Source of the DNA: Erigeron canadensis | Taxonomy: Eukaryota > Streptophyta > Magnoliopsida > Asterales > Asteraceae | Assembly (NCBI RefSeq): GCF_010389155.1 | Contig: NC_057768.1 | Span: forward strand, 49,331,633-49,395,632 | DNA length: 64,000 bases | Direction of reading: 5' to 3' | In this document: piece after piece, positions 10,591-23,939 of the stretch | How positions within the stretch are numbered: position 1 is the first letter of the stretch | Layout: each line of letters starts with the position of its first letter | The notes under the pieces: generated by a model | What the model was told of the DNA's origin: nothing | What the model saw: the letters and a program-made list of their open reading frames with translations, nothing else | The model's database searches: none | Translations under genes and position numbers: made by a program

Positions 10591-13500
10591 ATGAACACAT
10601 TAATAATCATGCTAGAACGTTCTAGAATATACCACCGTCTCACCGTCCTCCGCCACATGGGCGGCGGTCCACGTACGTTTCCCGGCGGCCTGAACAAATG
10701 GCAATGGAAACGCCTTCATGAAAAACAAGCAAGAGAGAAAGAAAAACGTCTTCTTGATCAAGAAAAACAGCTTTATCAAGCCCGGGTCAGGTCCCAGATC
10801 CGATCCAAACTATCCGACCCGGATTCGACAACTACCAATGAACCCAATTTCAAACCTTTATCACCTAAAGAACATATTAAAGCCTTAGCTGATAGATTTA
10901 TGAAAGAGGGTGCTGAAGATTTGTGGAATGAAAATGATGGTCCAATAAAGTCTCCATCTTTACAAGAAAAAACTAGAATAGAATCGACCCATGACCCGAT
11001 TAATTTGCAAAAGCTTGTTTCGGGTCAAATCCGTAGTCAAGTGAGTGATGTTTCTTCTGGTTTCAGTTATAATCAGTTAAAACCCAGACATTATTCTGTT
11101 TCTTTATTTTCTGGTAATCAGTTGAATGTTAGGCATTATTCTGTTAGGAGGTCTAGTAATAGGAAGAATGGTAATAGCTCGTCGAGTGACGATGAGACAG
11201 ACGATGATGAGGGGTTTTTGATGATGAGACCTAACGACGAGAGTTTAAGAGGAAGACGGTTGAGTTCAGTCGGGTTGTCAGGTGAAGGGAGTGATGATGA
11301 TGACGATGATGAGGAAATTGGAAAAAAGAAGATGTTGATGAGTAGTGCTGCCTTGGGGAAGTATGATTTGAAGAAGACGAAAAGGATACCGTTGAAGTTT
11401 CTGGAACAAGAAGATGATATATCATTGCACGTACAGGCTATTCGGAATGAGGTTAATAAGAGGCGTTTTGCGGAACAAGATAGTGCAGTGGGTGATGATG
11501 ACTCGATTCTTAGTTCAAAAAGGTCTGTTTCTTGGTGTTGTTGATGTGTATGTGTTTGGTGATATGTCGATTTTGTTGTAAAGCATGGTAAATTTTTTTT
11601 TTAGGTTTGATGAGTGCAATGTATCTACCTTGACAATAAAGGCTCTTAAGTTAGCAGGCTATGTGCAAATGACAAAGGTTCAAGATGCCACGATATCTAC
11701 TTGCCTTGAGGGTCTGAGTTCTTCTTAGCTTTTTGCTTTATTGCTTGTTGGTTTTTTCAGTATATCGTGAATGCTTGTAAAGGCGATAACCTTGTTGCTA
11801 AATGTGTGCATCGTATTATTTGAAATAATCTTTGAAGAATCATACTGCTGAAATGCCTCATTTAGTTGAGTAGTTTATGTATATACTTTACCCATTAGTA
11901 TTACAGTGGTCAGACAAATATTATGATTATGTATATACTTTATCGTTTCGCCAATTAAAGGACAAACAACAAAGATGGGATTTTTATGTAGACAAGTATT
12001 CGTTTTGTCTCCTAAAATTTATTCTTACAAAAAAGCATCAAATATTTGCCGATTTGTTTCGAGAAACTATTTGTTTCATATGCTTATGTGCTCACTGGTC
12101 AGTCAATTTTTTGTTGTATTTTCTGTAGCATTACAACAGAATGATATATTTTAATTATTTTTTTCAAGCAGGCAAGGATGTGTTGGTTAAAGCTAAAACT
12201 GGAACAGGGAAAAGTGCTGCTTTTTTGGTACATCAGAAGACCCTTTTTTGTTTGTTAGACTTGTTATTTTAGTGTGAGTTTTCTTCCTGGTTATGCAATG
12301 TTGTTAAACACAAACAGCTCCCTGCAATTGAAGCAGTTTTAAAGGCTTCAAATAGCAATGTGGCTAAACGTTTGCGAGTTCCACCGATATGTGTACTTAT
12401 TCTGTGCCCCACAAGAGAGCTAGCAAGTCAGATAGCCGCTCAAGCCAATGTGCTGCTAAAGTTCCATGAAGGAATTGGTGTGCAGACACTTGTTGGGGGT
12501 ACTCGATTCAAAGTTGATCAGAAACGTTTAGAAACAGAACCATGTCAGGTATGCAAGTCTTTTTGATCATTGTTAATATGATTTAAATGCTTATGTATCT
12601 AACTGACCTCAGTATAAACTCTTAGCTTCATAAATTGAAAATTAGCTTGAATTTAATGGCTTGATAGCGCTTTAAGTTTTGCAGATATTTTACCTGTATA
12701 AACATCATATTATGCAGATCATTATAGCAACACCTGGTCGATTACTGGACCACATTGAGAACAAATCTGGATTCTCTGCACGTTTGATGGGATTGAACAT
12801 GCTTATACTTGATGAAGCAGATCATTTACTAGACCTTGGATTCCGGAAGGACTTGGAGAAAATTGTCGATTGTCTACCTCGACAAAAGCAATCTTTACTC
12901 TTTTCTGCAACACTTCCAAAGGAGGTTAGTATCTTCGAAAAAATTTTGTATGATGATGTTTTGATTTCATCATCTCTTCTACTGTTTGATCTCTTGCTGT
13001 TGTCACAATATGCAGGTTCGGCGAGTATCTCAACTGGTTTTGAAAAGGGAGCATGCTTATATTAATACTGTTGGGCTAGGTCCTGAAACACATGATAAGG
13101 TGTGTGTTATGTCAACTGTTTTGGCCTCTATCTAATGGAAATTTTTTGTCATAGTTGTATTGTACTTTGCTGCAAGTTTGGATTTTTTGTAGTTTTTCTT
13201 GCAAGTATATAGTTTTTGATATCATTGAGTGGATTCTTTGATCATCCACGCAGGTTAATCAATCTTACATTATTGCACCACATGAACAACATTTTCAAAT
13301 AGTCCACCATATACTGAAGGACCATATTGCTCAGTTTCACAATTATAAGGTACGATCCATTCCTGGTGCTAGAAATGATGAAACCTTTGAAGTTCATAGC
13401 AGCTTTGAACTTTTAACTTACAGTGGCATCTTATCCTTTCTCAGGTTATTGTCTTCTGTACTACATCAATGATGACATCCCTCATGTTTTCTCTTCTCCG

Positions 13501-14334
13501 CGAGATGAGAATGAATGTTAGGGAAATTCATTCCAGGAAACCACAACTCTACCGAACTCGTGTTACTGAAGAATTCAAGGAATCAAGCCAACTGATTTTA
13601 GTAACCTCTGATGTGTCAGCTCGTGGAATGAATTACCCTGATGTCAGTTTGGTTATTCAGGTAACAAAAACAAGCTATAATATATGAAAATGTGAAGATG
13701 GGATGAGCTTGTGTGTTCACATTTCATCTGGGACAAAGATGCGTGAGTTATTTGGCTATCAAAGAAAATGTAAATGTGAAATATGGTTTAATATATTACT
13801 GTGTGAACCAGGTGGGTATCCCTGCTGATCGTGAGCAGTATATAAATCGTCTTGGAAGGACAGGACGTGAAGGCAAAGGTGGAGAAGGAATCATATTACT
13901 TGCACCATGGGAAGAGTATTTTCTTGAGGAAGTTAAAGACCTCCCTCTTCAAAAATCATCTTCACCACATTTAGATCCAGACATGACAGTTAAGGTTCAT
14001 TTCTTGCTAAATCTTTCATGCTAAGTTGAATTCTATCATTTTATTCATAATGAAATATGCTTGTGTTTCAGTGATGTTAAGTTTTGTAAATATTTATCCA
14101 CAGATTGAGAAGTCAATGGCGAAAGTTGATCCAAGTGTGAAAGAAGCAGCATACCATGCTTGGCTTGGGTATTATAACTCAATTAGAGAAATAGGTAGAG
14201 ATAAAACGACACTTGTCGAGCTAGCCAAGGGTTTTAGCGACTCTATTGGGTTGGACAAAGTTCCTTCGCTCTTTAGAAAAACGGTAGTGAAGATGGGACT
14301 AAAAGATATACCAGGCATTCGAGTAAGGAAGTAG
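10591..14334 (+). CDS. DEAD-box ATP-dependent RNA helicase, RH48/RH26/RH31-like
   Basis: Ten exons: 10591-11522, 11605-11711, 12172-12227, 12318-12548, 12718-12924, 13016-13099, 13254-13349, 13445-13660, 13812-13994, 14104-14334. They make a 780-residue frame. The long N-terminal exon has the plant-specific GGGPRTFPGGLNKWQWKR block (about 23-40), a basic coiled region and an acidic Ser/Asp stretch. The helicase core follows: Q motif (Phe312-Gln337), AKTGTGKS (354-361), PTRELA (396-401), TPGR (447-450), DEAD (474-477), SAT, a TSDVSARGMNYPDV motif V and YINRLGRTGREG (653-664, motif VI). It would unwind RNA using ATP. The length and N-terminal block fit the RH48/RH26 group, often organelle-directed; the basic N-terminus is compatible with that, but targeting is inference. 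Confidence 0.93.
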
Positions 14335-14689
14335 CCCCCCTATTAACTTGTTTAGTTGTTTAGTGCTAGATGATGGGTTGATGTGATTACTATCTTTATT
14401 TTGTATTACATCTTTTCCCAGAGTTAGAAATGACCAAATATTTGGCCAAATCTACTTATTCATGTGTAAGGCAATCATACTGATTGTTTCTTGTATATGA
14501 GATAGAGAAGCAACATACGTAAAGTCCAAAAGTAATTACCAGTTCATAATTTTTAGTAATAATTTTACTTTTCTTACATTATGTTTTTCTTTTGACATTT
14601 ATTTTACTATTCTAACTTCTGTTATCTCCGTTACACATATACACAATTGCGGACAGAACTCTTTTACTAACTTAATAGACGGTACGGTT

Positions 14690-14807
14690 ATATATAATAG
14701 ATAGTGGGTTATGTGTATACGGCATACATATGGATAGACTTGTACTCTATACATAATAGACAGTGGGTAATGTGTATGCGTACATATGCGGATAGACGTG
14801 TATTCTA
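14690..14807. repeat. Imperfect tandem duplication, about 59-bp units
   Basis: Two adjacent units (14690-14748 and 14749-14807) share ATAATAGAYAGTGGGT and GGATAGACKTGTAYTCT with a few substitutions and small indels. Confidence 0.65.
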
Positions 14808-15363
14808 ACTTTAGAGTTTAGGCAGTCATAGTTGGTCAGTTGTACAAATTAGACTTAGACCGCCACAATGTGTGTATGTATACATATTCGGGAATACAAA
14901 TGATTGTATGTATCCAATATATTCATTGGTAATGCGAATATGCCAATGTTAAATACTAATGATATCATGGGTCCGAATGTCCCTCAAATGTGGTCCTACG
15001 AAAATGAAATTATTATAAGTTTAGCTTTGGCATGTCATACAGGAACCATCAATCATTAGCTATTTAACTTCAGATTTGGATGGAATTTTGTTTGGCCAAA
15101 CACATGATAAGATATGTATAATTTAACTTTCATATTAGCAGCCTGCCTTGATATTAATATTGTATGGTTGTGCACTTATAATCAGAGTTCCACTTGTTCA
15201 AAAATCATAATTATACTATACTATACATACATACATGCATGAGCAAATAAAAATCTCCCTACGCAACTCTACACTACTTGATATATACTAGTATCTTTAT
15301 GCCAATGGTTTTCTTTGCCGCCTTATTATATGAATATAAATTTTACAATGGTTTTATTGCCAC

Positions 15364-15370
15364 TATATAA
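15364..15370 (+). promoter_or_regulatory. Putative TATA box of the glucanase gene
   Basis: TATATAA lies 42 bases before the start codon, implying a very short 5' leader. Found by motif only. Confidence 0.4.
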
Positions 15371-15411
15371 GATGGAATGTATAAGGTCTAGTAAATATAA
15401 CATAATCAAAT

Positions 15412-16914
15412 ATGTCTTCCATGGCTCCCCTGCTTCTTATATTGGGCCTACTTGCTGCATTGCTAAATACAACAGGTGAATTCATCTTCTTCTTCTTTCT
15501 TCTTTACTTATTACCCATTTTGCATTATTAGTCGTGTGTCGTATCATTTGACGTACAATTTATATAAAAGTGACTTGCATGAAATAAATAAATAAATAAT
15601 GTCAAATAATCTAAGAAGACTAATTAATAAAAACTTTATCTATATATGCAGAATCACAAATTGGAGTATGCTATGGATTGATAGGAAACAATCTTCCATC
15701 ACCAGCACAAGTCGTAAGTTTGTACAATGCACGCAACATTAAACGAATGAGACTCTACGATCCTAACCAAGCCGTCCTACAAACGTTAAAAGGCTCCAAT
15801 ATTGAAGTAATGATAGGTGTCCCAAACACAGATCTCCAGTATGTTGCTGCAAGTCGTGACAACGCATTCGATTGGGTATGGAGAAACGTTGCAAGCTATC
15901 CTGATATCAAATTTCGTTACATAGCTGTTGGAAACGAGGTCAAGCCATCTGATAGCACGTTGGCTCCGTTGGTGCACCCTGCTTTGACAAACATACATGA
16001 AGTGGTTTCGTTTTATGGACTGAAGGATCAAATCAAGGTTTCGACTTGTGTTGACACCACTATGATTGGAGTTGATTACCCACCATCACAAGGTGCATTT
16101 AGGGATGACGTTAGGTCTTATATTGACCCGATCATCGGGTTCCTAGTTTCCATCAATGCTCCCTTGCTTGTCAATGTCTATCCATATTTCAGGTACATTT
16201 GCAGTTTGGTGTACGTGCTTAGATATATTTGTCATTAAACTTAATTGTCATTTTTGTTGAATTATTTAACAGATCGATCACTTTGAGTCATATATACCGT
16301 ACCAGTAATACATATGTAGGACCCATGGGCACAAAACATCCAAAGTTAACAAAAGTCAAGTTTGACAATGTTGAATGTGACTAGACATGTGTGCATATGT
16401 TATTGTACTTAATTGCCTTTGTTGTAAGGTGAATTACATCTTAATTAGTCCCCTTAATTTTTGTTTTTGTTCGATCATTAGTTATTCAGGAAATCCCTCG
16501 GTCATTTCACTTGCTTATGCGACGTTTACTTCTCCGGAAACAGTAGTACAGGACGGTGGAAACGCATACCAAAACCTGTTTGACGCAATGGTGGATGTGA
16601 TGTACTCGGCATTAGAGAAGGCTGGAGGGCCTTCAGTGGAAATCGTGATATCAGAAACCGGATGGCCATCAGCCGGTGCATTTGGAGCAACATTTGAGAA
16701 TGCGCGAACATACTATACAAATATGGTTGCACATGCTCCACGGGGCACGCCTAGGAGACCTGGAAGAGCCATAGAGACGTACTTGTTTGCCATGTTCGAT
16801 GAGAACAACAAGGAACCTCAACTCGAGAAAAACTTTGGAGTGTTTTATCCAAATCAACAAGCAAAGTATAACCTCAACTTCAATTCGATCCAAAAGGGAT
16901 TCGAGTCCATCTAA
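15412..16914 (+). CDS. Glucan endo-1,3-beta-glucosidase (GH17), secreted
   Basis: Exons 15412-15475, 15652-16192, 16482-16914 give a 345-residue protein. The first exon encodes a hydrophobic signal peptide ([12 protein letters not shown]), and the mature part begins near QIGVCYG, as usual for GH17. Catalytic residues are visible: acid/base Glu117 in VGNEV and nucleophile Glu260 in SETGWPS. The enzyme hydrolyses 1,3-beta-glucans (callose, fungal wall glucan) outside the cell. There is no C-terminal X8/CBM43 domain or GPI-type tail, and it ends at KGFESI, like short extracellular pathogenesis-related isoforms. The first intron, in the signal-peptide region, is typical. The second, splitting a Ser codon in PYFSYSGNP, is extra compared with the commonest two-exon layout. 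No break seen. Confidence 0.93.
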
Positions 16915-18384
16915 GCTAGAGCTGCAGCCTCATCTTGTTCGATCTTGATGGTATTGGAAATTAATAAATAAATTTAAAAAAAAAGTGTTTTAATTTGAAT
17001 CAGGGTACGTATGTAATTTGAATAAGTCTAATGCTTCATGTATTTTCTCTTTGTTTGATTTAATGCTCCGTAATACATTTTTCAAAACTTCGGATTTTTA
17101 CTTCTAAACATACACTTATTCTAAAACGCAAAATATGCTTGAATGATGTGACAAACGTATGAAATTTACTACGAGTACTTTATATTAAACAATCGGTTTT
17201 AAGAAACAAACGTTTACCATTCATTCATCGGTTATAGATATAGACAGACAAGACAAATTGAAGAGATCGGCCCACGCTCCAATGTATTCCCTTGGATTTT
17301 ACTCTTAATTTTGTACCCTTTTTCATTGTCTTGTACATCATCATCATACACAAATACATCATGTGGAGGATGGTCTCTGCTTAATACCAATTGCTTTTGA
17401 TTACACGAAATACCTAAATTTAACTTTCAACTAGCTAATCAACCGGTAACTACCCGGACATGATTAAAAAAACATAGATAATATTATTCTTATTTTACCT
17501 TTAAATCAATTACAATTTGTATGCCTCGTATCTCCAAACAAAAATTTTGGAAAATCCAAATACATTATATTAAAATCAAAAACACCCATTAGCAAAGAGC
17601 TAAAGGCATAAAAACACTATAGAAAAAATTATGTAAAGCAAAAAGTTAAAAACATTGAGATCACCATAACTATATGTTACAATTCTTCCTATCCTATCCT
17701 ATACCAATATAATTGATTGTATTACTCGACTTTTTGCCAAAACCGCTTTATCCCTTATGTAACTAAAAGAGAGCTGAAACAATAAACGCAAAAATCGGGG
17801 GAAGTTTACTCCAACTTGACCAATAAATAAAACTACACATATTCTTGACTTCGAAACCCACAACGCTGAACTCATAAGATTACCGAATAACGAAGATCAA
17901 ATAGCAAGGAATGCCTCAAATGCTTTTCAAGGTTGTATCGTGAGGAATAACAATGTAGTCGAAGTAAGGCATCTTTGGGAGGCTTTTCAAGGTTACACAG
18001 TGAAAAATCAACAATTTATAAAAGATTCAAATTTATAAAAGAAACATATATGAAAGTTAGAAAATAGTTTGAAAAAAAAGAAATAAATATACAAATCCCA
18101 TGATCCAACACCTGCACCAAAAATAATATATCCATTTACTAAAATACTACATGAAATATAAACCAGATTGAACGCATCGGAGTAGAACAATAGAATGGCA
18201 AAAACGCCTTTATTACAAAAACATAAAAACCTTCTACTTTGGTGCATAAAGAGTACAATTAGGAAAAAAAAGGTAACTAACGCATATAAAAGCAGCATGA
18301 CAATGGAAAACCAACATAATGAATGTCAACATAACCCACTGCCCTACCCATCTTCCCCTTATAGGATTACATCTCTAGAGGAAA
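16915..18384. other. Intergenic, no gene recognised
   Basis: 3' flank of the glucanase (AATAAATAAATTT near 16963 may act as a polyadenylation signal), then AT-rich sequence. Short frames on both strands carry no family motif. Confidence 0.45.
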
Positions 18385-18990
18385 GTTATTTTGAGAACCA
18401 TCAAAAAAAAAAAAGAACGCGAGAACCAATCTTGGTCATTGATTTTGATCTTGATGATATTTAATTTTCTCTCTCCTCATTTTCACCCAATTCATTCAAA
18501 TGGTTTTATCTCACAAACCGTACATCGTTAAACGAAAAAAAAAACATGGGTAGTCTTAAAATTTCGTGCTCTTTCATTAGAAATGCGACTTGATATACTT
18601 TTGACAAACTTTTAAATTTCGAATTTTTTTTTTAATTTTTTTTTTTAGCGATAATCCTACACATGTGTAGGACGTCCTACACATGTGCAGGACATGTGTA
18701 GGGTATACATCATACACATCCTACACATGTGCAGGTAAAAAAAAAAATTCGAAAAAAAAAAATTTCGAAATTTAATAGTTTGTCAAAAGTATATCAAGTC
18801 ACATCTCTAATGAAAGAGGACGGAATTTTAAGACTACCCATGGTTTTTTTTTCGTCTAACGATGCACGGTTTGTGAGATAAAACGTTTTGAAAAATTTGA
18901 ATGAAAGTGATGAGAGAGAAAAAAGGAGATGAAATGTGTGGCCCAGATTGGTTCTCGCATTCTTTTTTTTTTTATGGTTCTCAAAATAAC
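18385..18990. mobile_element. 606-bp foldback element (long inverted repeat MITE)
   Basis: The left end GTTATTTTGAGAACCAT mirrors the right end ATGGTTCTCAAAATAAC exactly. The arms stay complementary, with mismatches, for about 250 bp each. The centre (about 18655-18735) is built of palindromic units CCTACACATGTGTAGG and variants. It has no coding capacity. A smaller element with nearly the same termini lies at 50975-51325. I saw no clear target-site duplication. Confidence 0.75.
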
Positions 18991-21109
18991 CCACCCCTAC
19001 ATCTCCAACCCAAATCACAAAATCCGGTACCAAACCTAGCTCGCCAAAACTATTCAAAACACTCATTGGTTGGGATGTCGAGCTGGCCGCTGGCTCCTTT
19101 ACCAGTTAAACCTGTTCGACACATTTCACAATCTCAAAAACCAGAATAATAAACATTGCCTTGAACTCAGCCTTGTTGACAAGGTCTGCTTTAAGACACT
19201 ATGTTTAGAATCGTCAGTGCCACACATTGCCTTGAACAACTCTTTAACCAGAATCTAGTCATCTATAATTTGATTCTATTTTTATATACAATCTATAAAA
19301 TAAAATGAAAACTGCCAGCAATATTCCTTAACATTGGGTCTTTTCTAAACGAAATAAAAGAAATGGTTCACTGGTTAATCCCGTTGAGAGTAAAAACAAT
19401 TGGCCCAATACAGGAATTATTCACGTCTTAGATATTTTAATGTAACAAAAATGCCATTTATGAAACAGCATAAACCCAAAACATGGGTCTTGTCAACTGG
19501 TCACCGCATTCCAGTTTTAAAAGAGAACTATATGGAATCAATGAGAGCCTCTGAAGACATATTGTACCAGGAAACGCAGAATACTAATCGTCAACTCTTC
19601 TAAAACTACTTACAACATATTGCGACTTCATATTAAGATCCCAAATACCAGCAGCCTCGAAAGCCAGTCTTAAATCTTCAAACTTATTAGCCTCCAATGA
19701 TCTACTTTCCTTTTACTTTTTTGTGGTGTTACATTGCCATTGTAGGTAAAAAAATTTTTTTGTAGAATCCAGTTAATTTTTAGAGCTATTTTACTTGTTA
19801 TGATCTCCATCAAAACCACCAGCAAAGAAAAACCTTTACGTTCTTCTTATTCTTTGGGACGTTGACATTAACCCAAACATTTAGGAAGATAATAACAGAA
19901 GTAAACAAAACAGGGAAACGCCCACTAAGCAGCTTGTGTAGTGAATTATTTAAAGTCTATGTAAGTCAATAGGTTACCTTCATGTTTCAGTAAGTGTATT
20001 CCAATGGGTTGTTTTTTAACACAAGAAGTTCATTAATCATGATGAATTTATAATTCCTTACACAACATAACTAAAAGTTGATCAATAGATTGTATAAGAT
20101 AGTCGTTAAACTAAGGTTGTTCAAATAACAAAAGTACTTTCTTAAAGCATGAGAAAATAAAGATCAAAGTAAACTTTAGTATCTATTGTAAAAATTAGTT
20201 CATGTATCAATGTATCTAACAACTCCAAAAGTCCGTTGTGAAAACTCCCCATCAAAATCATGTCCAAAAATTCCATAAATTGATTGAATAACAAACTATC
20301 CTTTCAAATTGTAGTTTCGAATGTAATTGAAATTTATGCGAACGGTTGAAAAAAAACACTAAAAAAATAAAACCACACTTGGTAAATTTAAATATAAAAG
20401 ATGAGTTCCATCCCCATCTATCATCCTTATTAGCTGATAAAAATTATGATTTACTTGAAAGACATATATAAAAAAATAGTTGTTGTACATACAGTGATAC
20501 ATTAAATCATATAGCCGCATATATACACAAATATGGAGACACAATTAAGTTATAAATGACAATCATATAAAGTTACATTTTATCAAACAACTTGTAAGCA
20601 TGAGAAAAATATGGTAAAGCAAACTAACCATTGGATTTGATTAAACTAATAGTATCCATAATAGAATGAATTCATAAAAGGTTAAAATATATGATGTTGA
20701 CACAAAGTAACAAAAATCAATAAATTTGGTTTCATGATTAATACAAATTAGACATATATATTAAAAAATAAGAACCCTAAATTTTAAAATCTCAAAAACA
20801 CCCTAACTGAAATAGGAAAAAAATTTACCTTAAATGGCTTAGTAATCTTGGCGAGTAAGTGGGTCGGATATTCCCCATGAATTTTCGATGAAGTTTGATT
20901 TCGAAGATTTAAAAACAAATCTTAGCCATCTTCTTCAAGATATATATATATATATATAAAGTATATAGAGTTATTAATTATTTGAAAACAAAGAAAATTG
21001 TGAAAATTTAAAAACAAATCTTAACCATCTTCTTCAAGATATATATTTGTTTTTTATGGTTTTCACACAAACATTATCATTTCTCATAAGTATTATGAGG
21101 TATAAGGTA
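18991..21109. other. Gene-poor AT-rich stretch
   Basis: No gene accepted. An exon-like minus-strand frame at 19616-19702 (LEANKFEDLRLAFEAAGIWD) before a GTAAGT donor may be a relic of an unidentified gene. A short (TA)n lies near 20940-20958. Confidence 0.4.
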
Positions 21110-21335
21110 TTATGGTTTGAGATTGTGTTATAAAGTGATTACTTGATTATTACGTGGGTAAAACGTAAATAATCTAAAAAAGTGTTTGTGTGAAAAAGTG
21201 ATTAGTTGTTATGAAAACGCAGTTTTGGAGAAGCATGTACATACATGCTTTTTCAAAACGCAGTTTTAAAAACGCAAAATTTGTTTTGAAACGCAAAATT
21301 TATTTTGTAAACGCAATACCAAACACACCCTATGT
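21110..21335. mobile_element. Dispersed MITE-like repeat, copy 1
   Basis: Begins near GGTTTGAGATTGTGTT and ends with AACGCAATACCAAACACACC; these ends are partly inverted repeats of each other. The centre has a palindrome AGCATGTACATACATGCT. A second, more diverged copy lies at 32345-32575 with the same order of blocks. Non-coding. Confidence 0.5.
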
Positions 21336-21339
21336 AAAT

Positions 21340-21560
21340 GGCAGTGGTGATAATGGCAGTGGTAGTGATAACAATGTTGTTATTAATGTAAAAGATGCAG
21401 TGTTGTTATTTTAGAGGTTAAGGGATATATGTCGTAAATAATTTTATTAAGGATATTATAGATATATTTGGTGAAAATATTTAATTTAGTGAGTAAATTT
21501 GAGTGATGGTTTGGATAGGTAGAGTTGAAAATTATTTAGGGATATTTTGGATAAAGGTAA
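21340..21560 (-). repeat. Degenerate inverted copy of the AT-rich Helitron-like repeat
   Basis: A GGCAGTGGTGATAATGG-rich end followed by an AT-rich body resembling, in reverse, 7740-7981 and 40785-41210. Weak similarity judged by eye. Confidence 0.3.
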
Positions 21561-23900
21561 GTGTATTTAAGTTTTTTTAACATAAAAAATTGAAAAAGGA
21601 TAATGATAGTTTGTTTTATAAAGAAATAAATATGTTTTAATAAATAAATAAATAAATAAATATAAAAATGTTAAAATTAGATAAAAGTAAAAATTAAAAA
21701 AGAAACAAAAAAGAATGTCATTTGAGAGGAGAGAGACGAGAAATAAAAGGATATGATGGTTTCATGAGCTTTTATTGAGATTGAAATATGTTATTTTTAT
21801 AACTATTTAATGAATGTAAGTAATAGTATATGAGTTTCCCTTTGCGGGTAATGATCAATCCTCTTAAATTATTAGCCTAAAAATCCTTCTAATTAATAGG
21901 ATTGTAACATATGAAAAATCAGGGGTGAGATTAAGAAAGAGAATTAATGGATTCCATGTATAAACAAGTGGAATATATTAGGAGGTTTGATTAGGAGGAT
22001 TTATCATTTTCTTTTGCTAAATACAATCCAAAAAACGGATTCTTATAGTCCATTGCCAAAAGATGATATCACATACAAGATTGAAATGTGGGACTTTTTG
22101 AACTAAAGATCCGATACATTATTTAAAATAAAATTTTATAACACTTACCAAAAACCAATTGCAAACGTTATTTGAAATTCGAAAAATTTAAGTAAAGCTA
22201 AAACATATTTTCAAATATATGTAAATCACAACACGGATATAACACGATATTTCATTCCAAAAATACCTGTCTTTGTATTTATTTGCTCGTAATATTAACG
22301 TTGGATTAAATATTTAAATCTGTATAACTTTGAGAGAATATCTATTTGTTTATTAAACATTTATTGCAGCATTAAATTTAACGTTGATAAAAAAAAAGTG
22401 AAAATTTGACATATATATGTGTTGACCCATATACAAATACTTCAAATTTTGTTTTAACGGATGTATATACATATTTCTCTATATAAATTATCTATTTAAC
22501 CATCGTCTAATTCACCTAAATATTACAATTCCTTTTAAGTGTGCTACTTTCCTTTTTGTTAAAAAAAATAATAACGTTTGTCTAATAATCCATACCAATG
22601 TAATTAGATTCCAGTATTCAGTAACATATAAAATGACTCAACAAATAACAAACTGCGATGCCTTTTATTAAACACTTGTTGAATAAACATTAAAAACAAA
22701 CTTGTTATTGTTTGCTTATGAAAAGAAAGAACTAATTATATCCATAGACACTAGGGTAAAAAGTTTATCTGTAATCTATAATCTATAAATCCTTATAAAA
22801 CATATTGAAACTCTATTTTAAATAATTTAAGCACTTTTTTCAATATCTCCATATTACCCTTAATTCACACACTACCTTTAATTTTATATCTTTAAACACA
22901 ATCAGACAAATACCATACTAATATCTAACACAGACACTTCTTTTTCTCCTTCATATTTACATACACGCATATCAATTCCTCCCCCACCGTTTTGTATTAT
23001 CATCACCGTTTTGTATTATCATCACTGTTAAACACAATCATGTTGGATTTTTTTTACCATTATTGTCATAATAAGAAATCATATAGGCTTTGAGATACAA
23101 AGTGCACACCTATTTGAATTTATTATGACCTTAAGGGCGAAGTCTTTCAAAAATTTACCATATATCCGGTTTGATTATTTGTTTACTAATTTTCCCCAAC
23201 ATATCCACCATTTATAAACCTCTCAAGACTTCATTAATGTTTTTCAAGATAACTAGAAATTTACAAATTGTTGAAGTGCATTTAATTTTAAACCATTTTA
23301 TACTTGTCGTATATATTGTGTTGAATTTGTAATGTGTTCTCAAATTTATTGAGTTTATTAACGTAAAAGTAATTTCATTGCGGTCGGAGATGTGATGAGT
23401 TGTTGCGTGAGACATAGAAAGGGGGAGGCGGAGTACAAATTTTGAGTTAGAGTTTTGCAATGTGTTTCTACGTGAGAAAGAAATAAAGGATGTATTAAGA
23501 TGGAAGGTAAATGTGTTATTTCATGTTCTTAAAATTAAAGAGGGGAGGGAGAGTTTGTTTTATATATGAGTATAAATATAGATATAGATACAAGTATAGA
23601 TATAGACATTATTATCGTAGTCGATTAGCAATTCAAGTTTGTGTTTCAAATATATAAATAAAAATACAATAATTAGAGTTTGTTTTATTTTTCTTTATTC
23701 ATTAAAGAAAAAGCGAATTATTTACATAAATACGGGGTAAATACGTAAGTTATTAAAGAAAAGAAAGGAGCCCACATAAAGATCTTGTAACGTACGCATT
23801 CCTTCCAAACTGGCTGAAAAAAAAGATCCCCAAAATTTGAACGCGTTAAATACCCCCCAAACTGAAACTCAACTCTCTTTTGAGTTTAGTATTTTTATTT
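21561..23900. other. Gene-poor AT-rich stretch upstream of MYB3R
   Basis: No supported gene. Low-complexity AT sequence and a short GATATA/TATAGA-rich tract near 23575-23610. The distal MYB3R promoter must lie here. Confidence 0.4.
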
Positions 23901-23939
23901 TTTTTATATATTATTCTCTTTCCAAAACTAAAAATTCGT

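Larger units (their letters stand above)
14335..15411. other. Intergenic between helicase and glucanase genes
   Basis: AT-rich spacer with no credible gene. It contains an imperfect two-unit tandem repeat (14690-14807) and the glucanase promoter. Confidence 0.5.

Noticed and set aside
11231..11425. 64-codon His/Ser-rich minus-strand frame
   Set aside because: Exact shadow of the acidic GAT/GAC-rich region of the helicase first exon.
16526..16893. Two minus-strand frames across the glucanase last exon
   Set aside because: Shadow frames of the GH17 catalytic exon.
18008..19149. Several frames around the foldback element
   Set aside because: They arise in the inverted-repeat arms and flanks; mirror copies on both strands show they are not genes.
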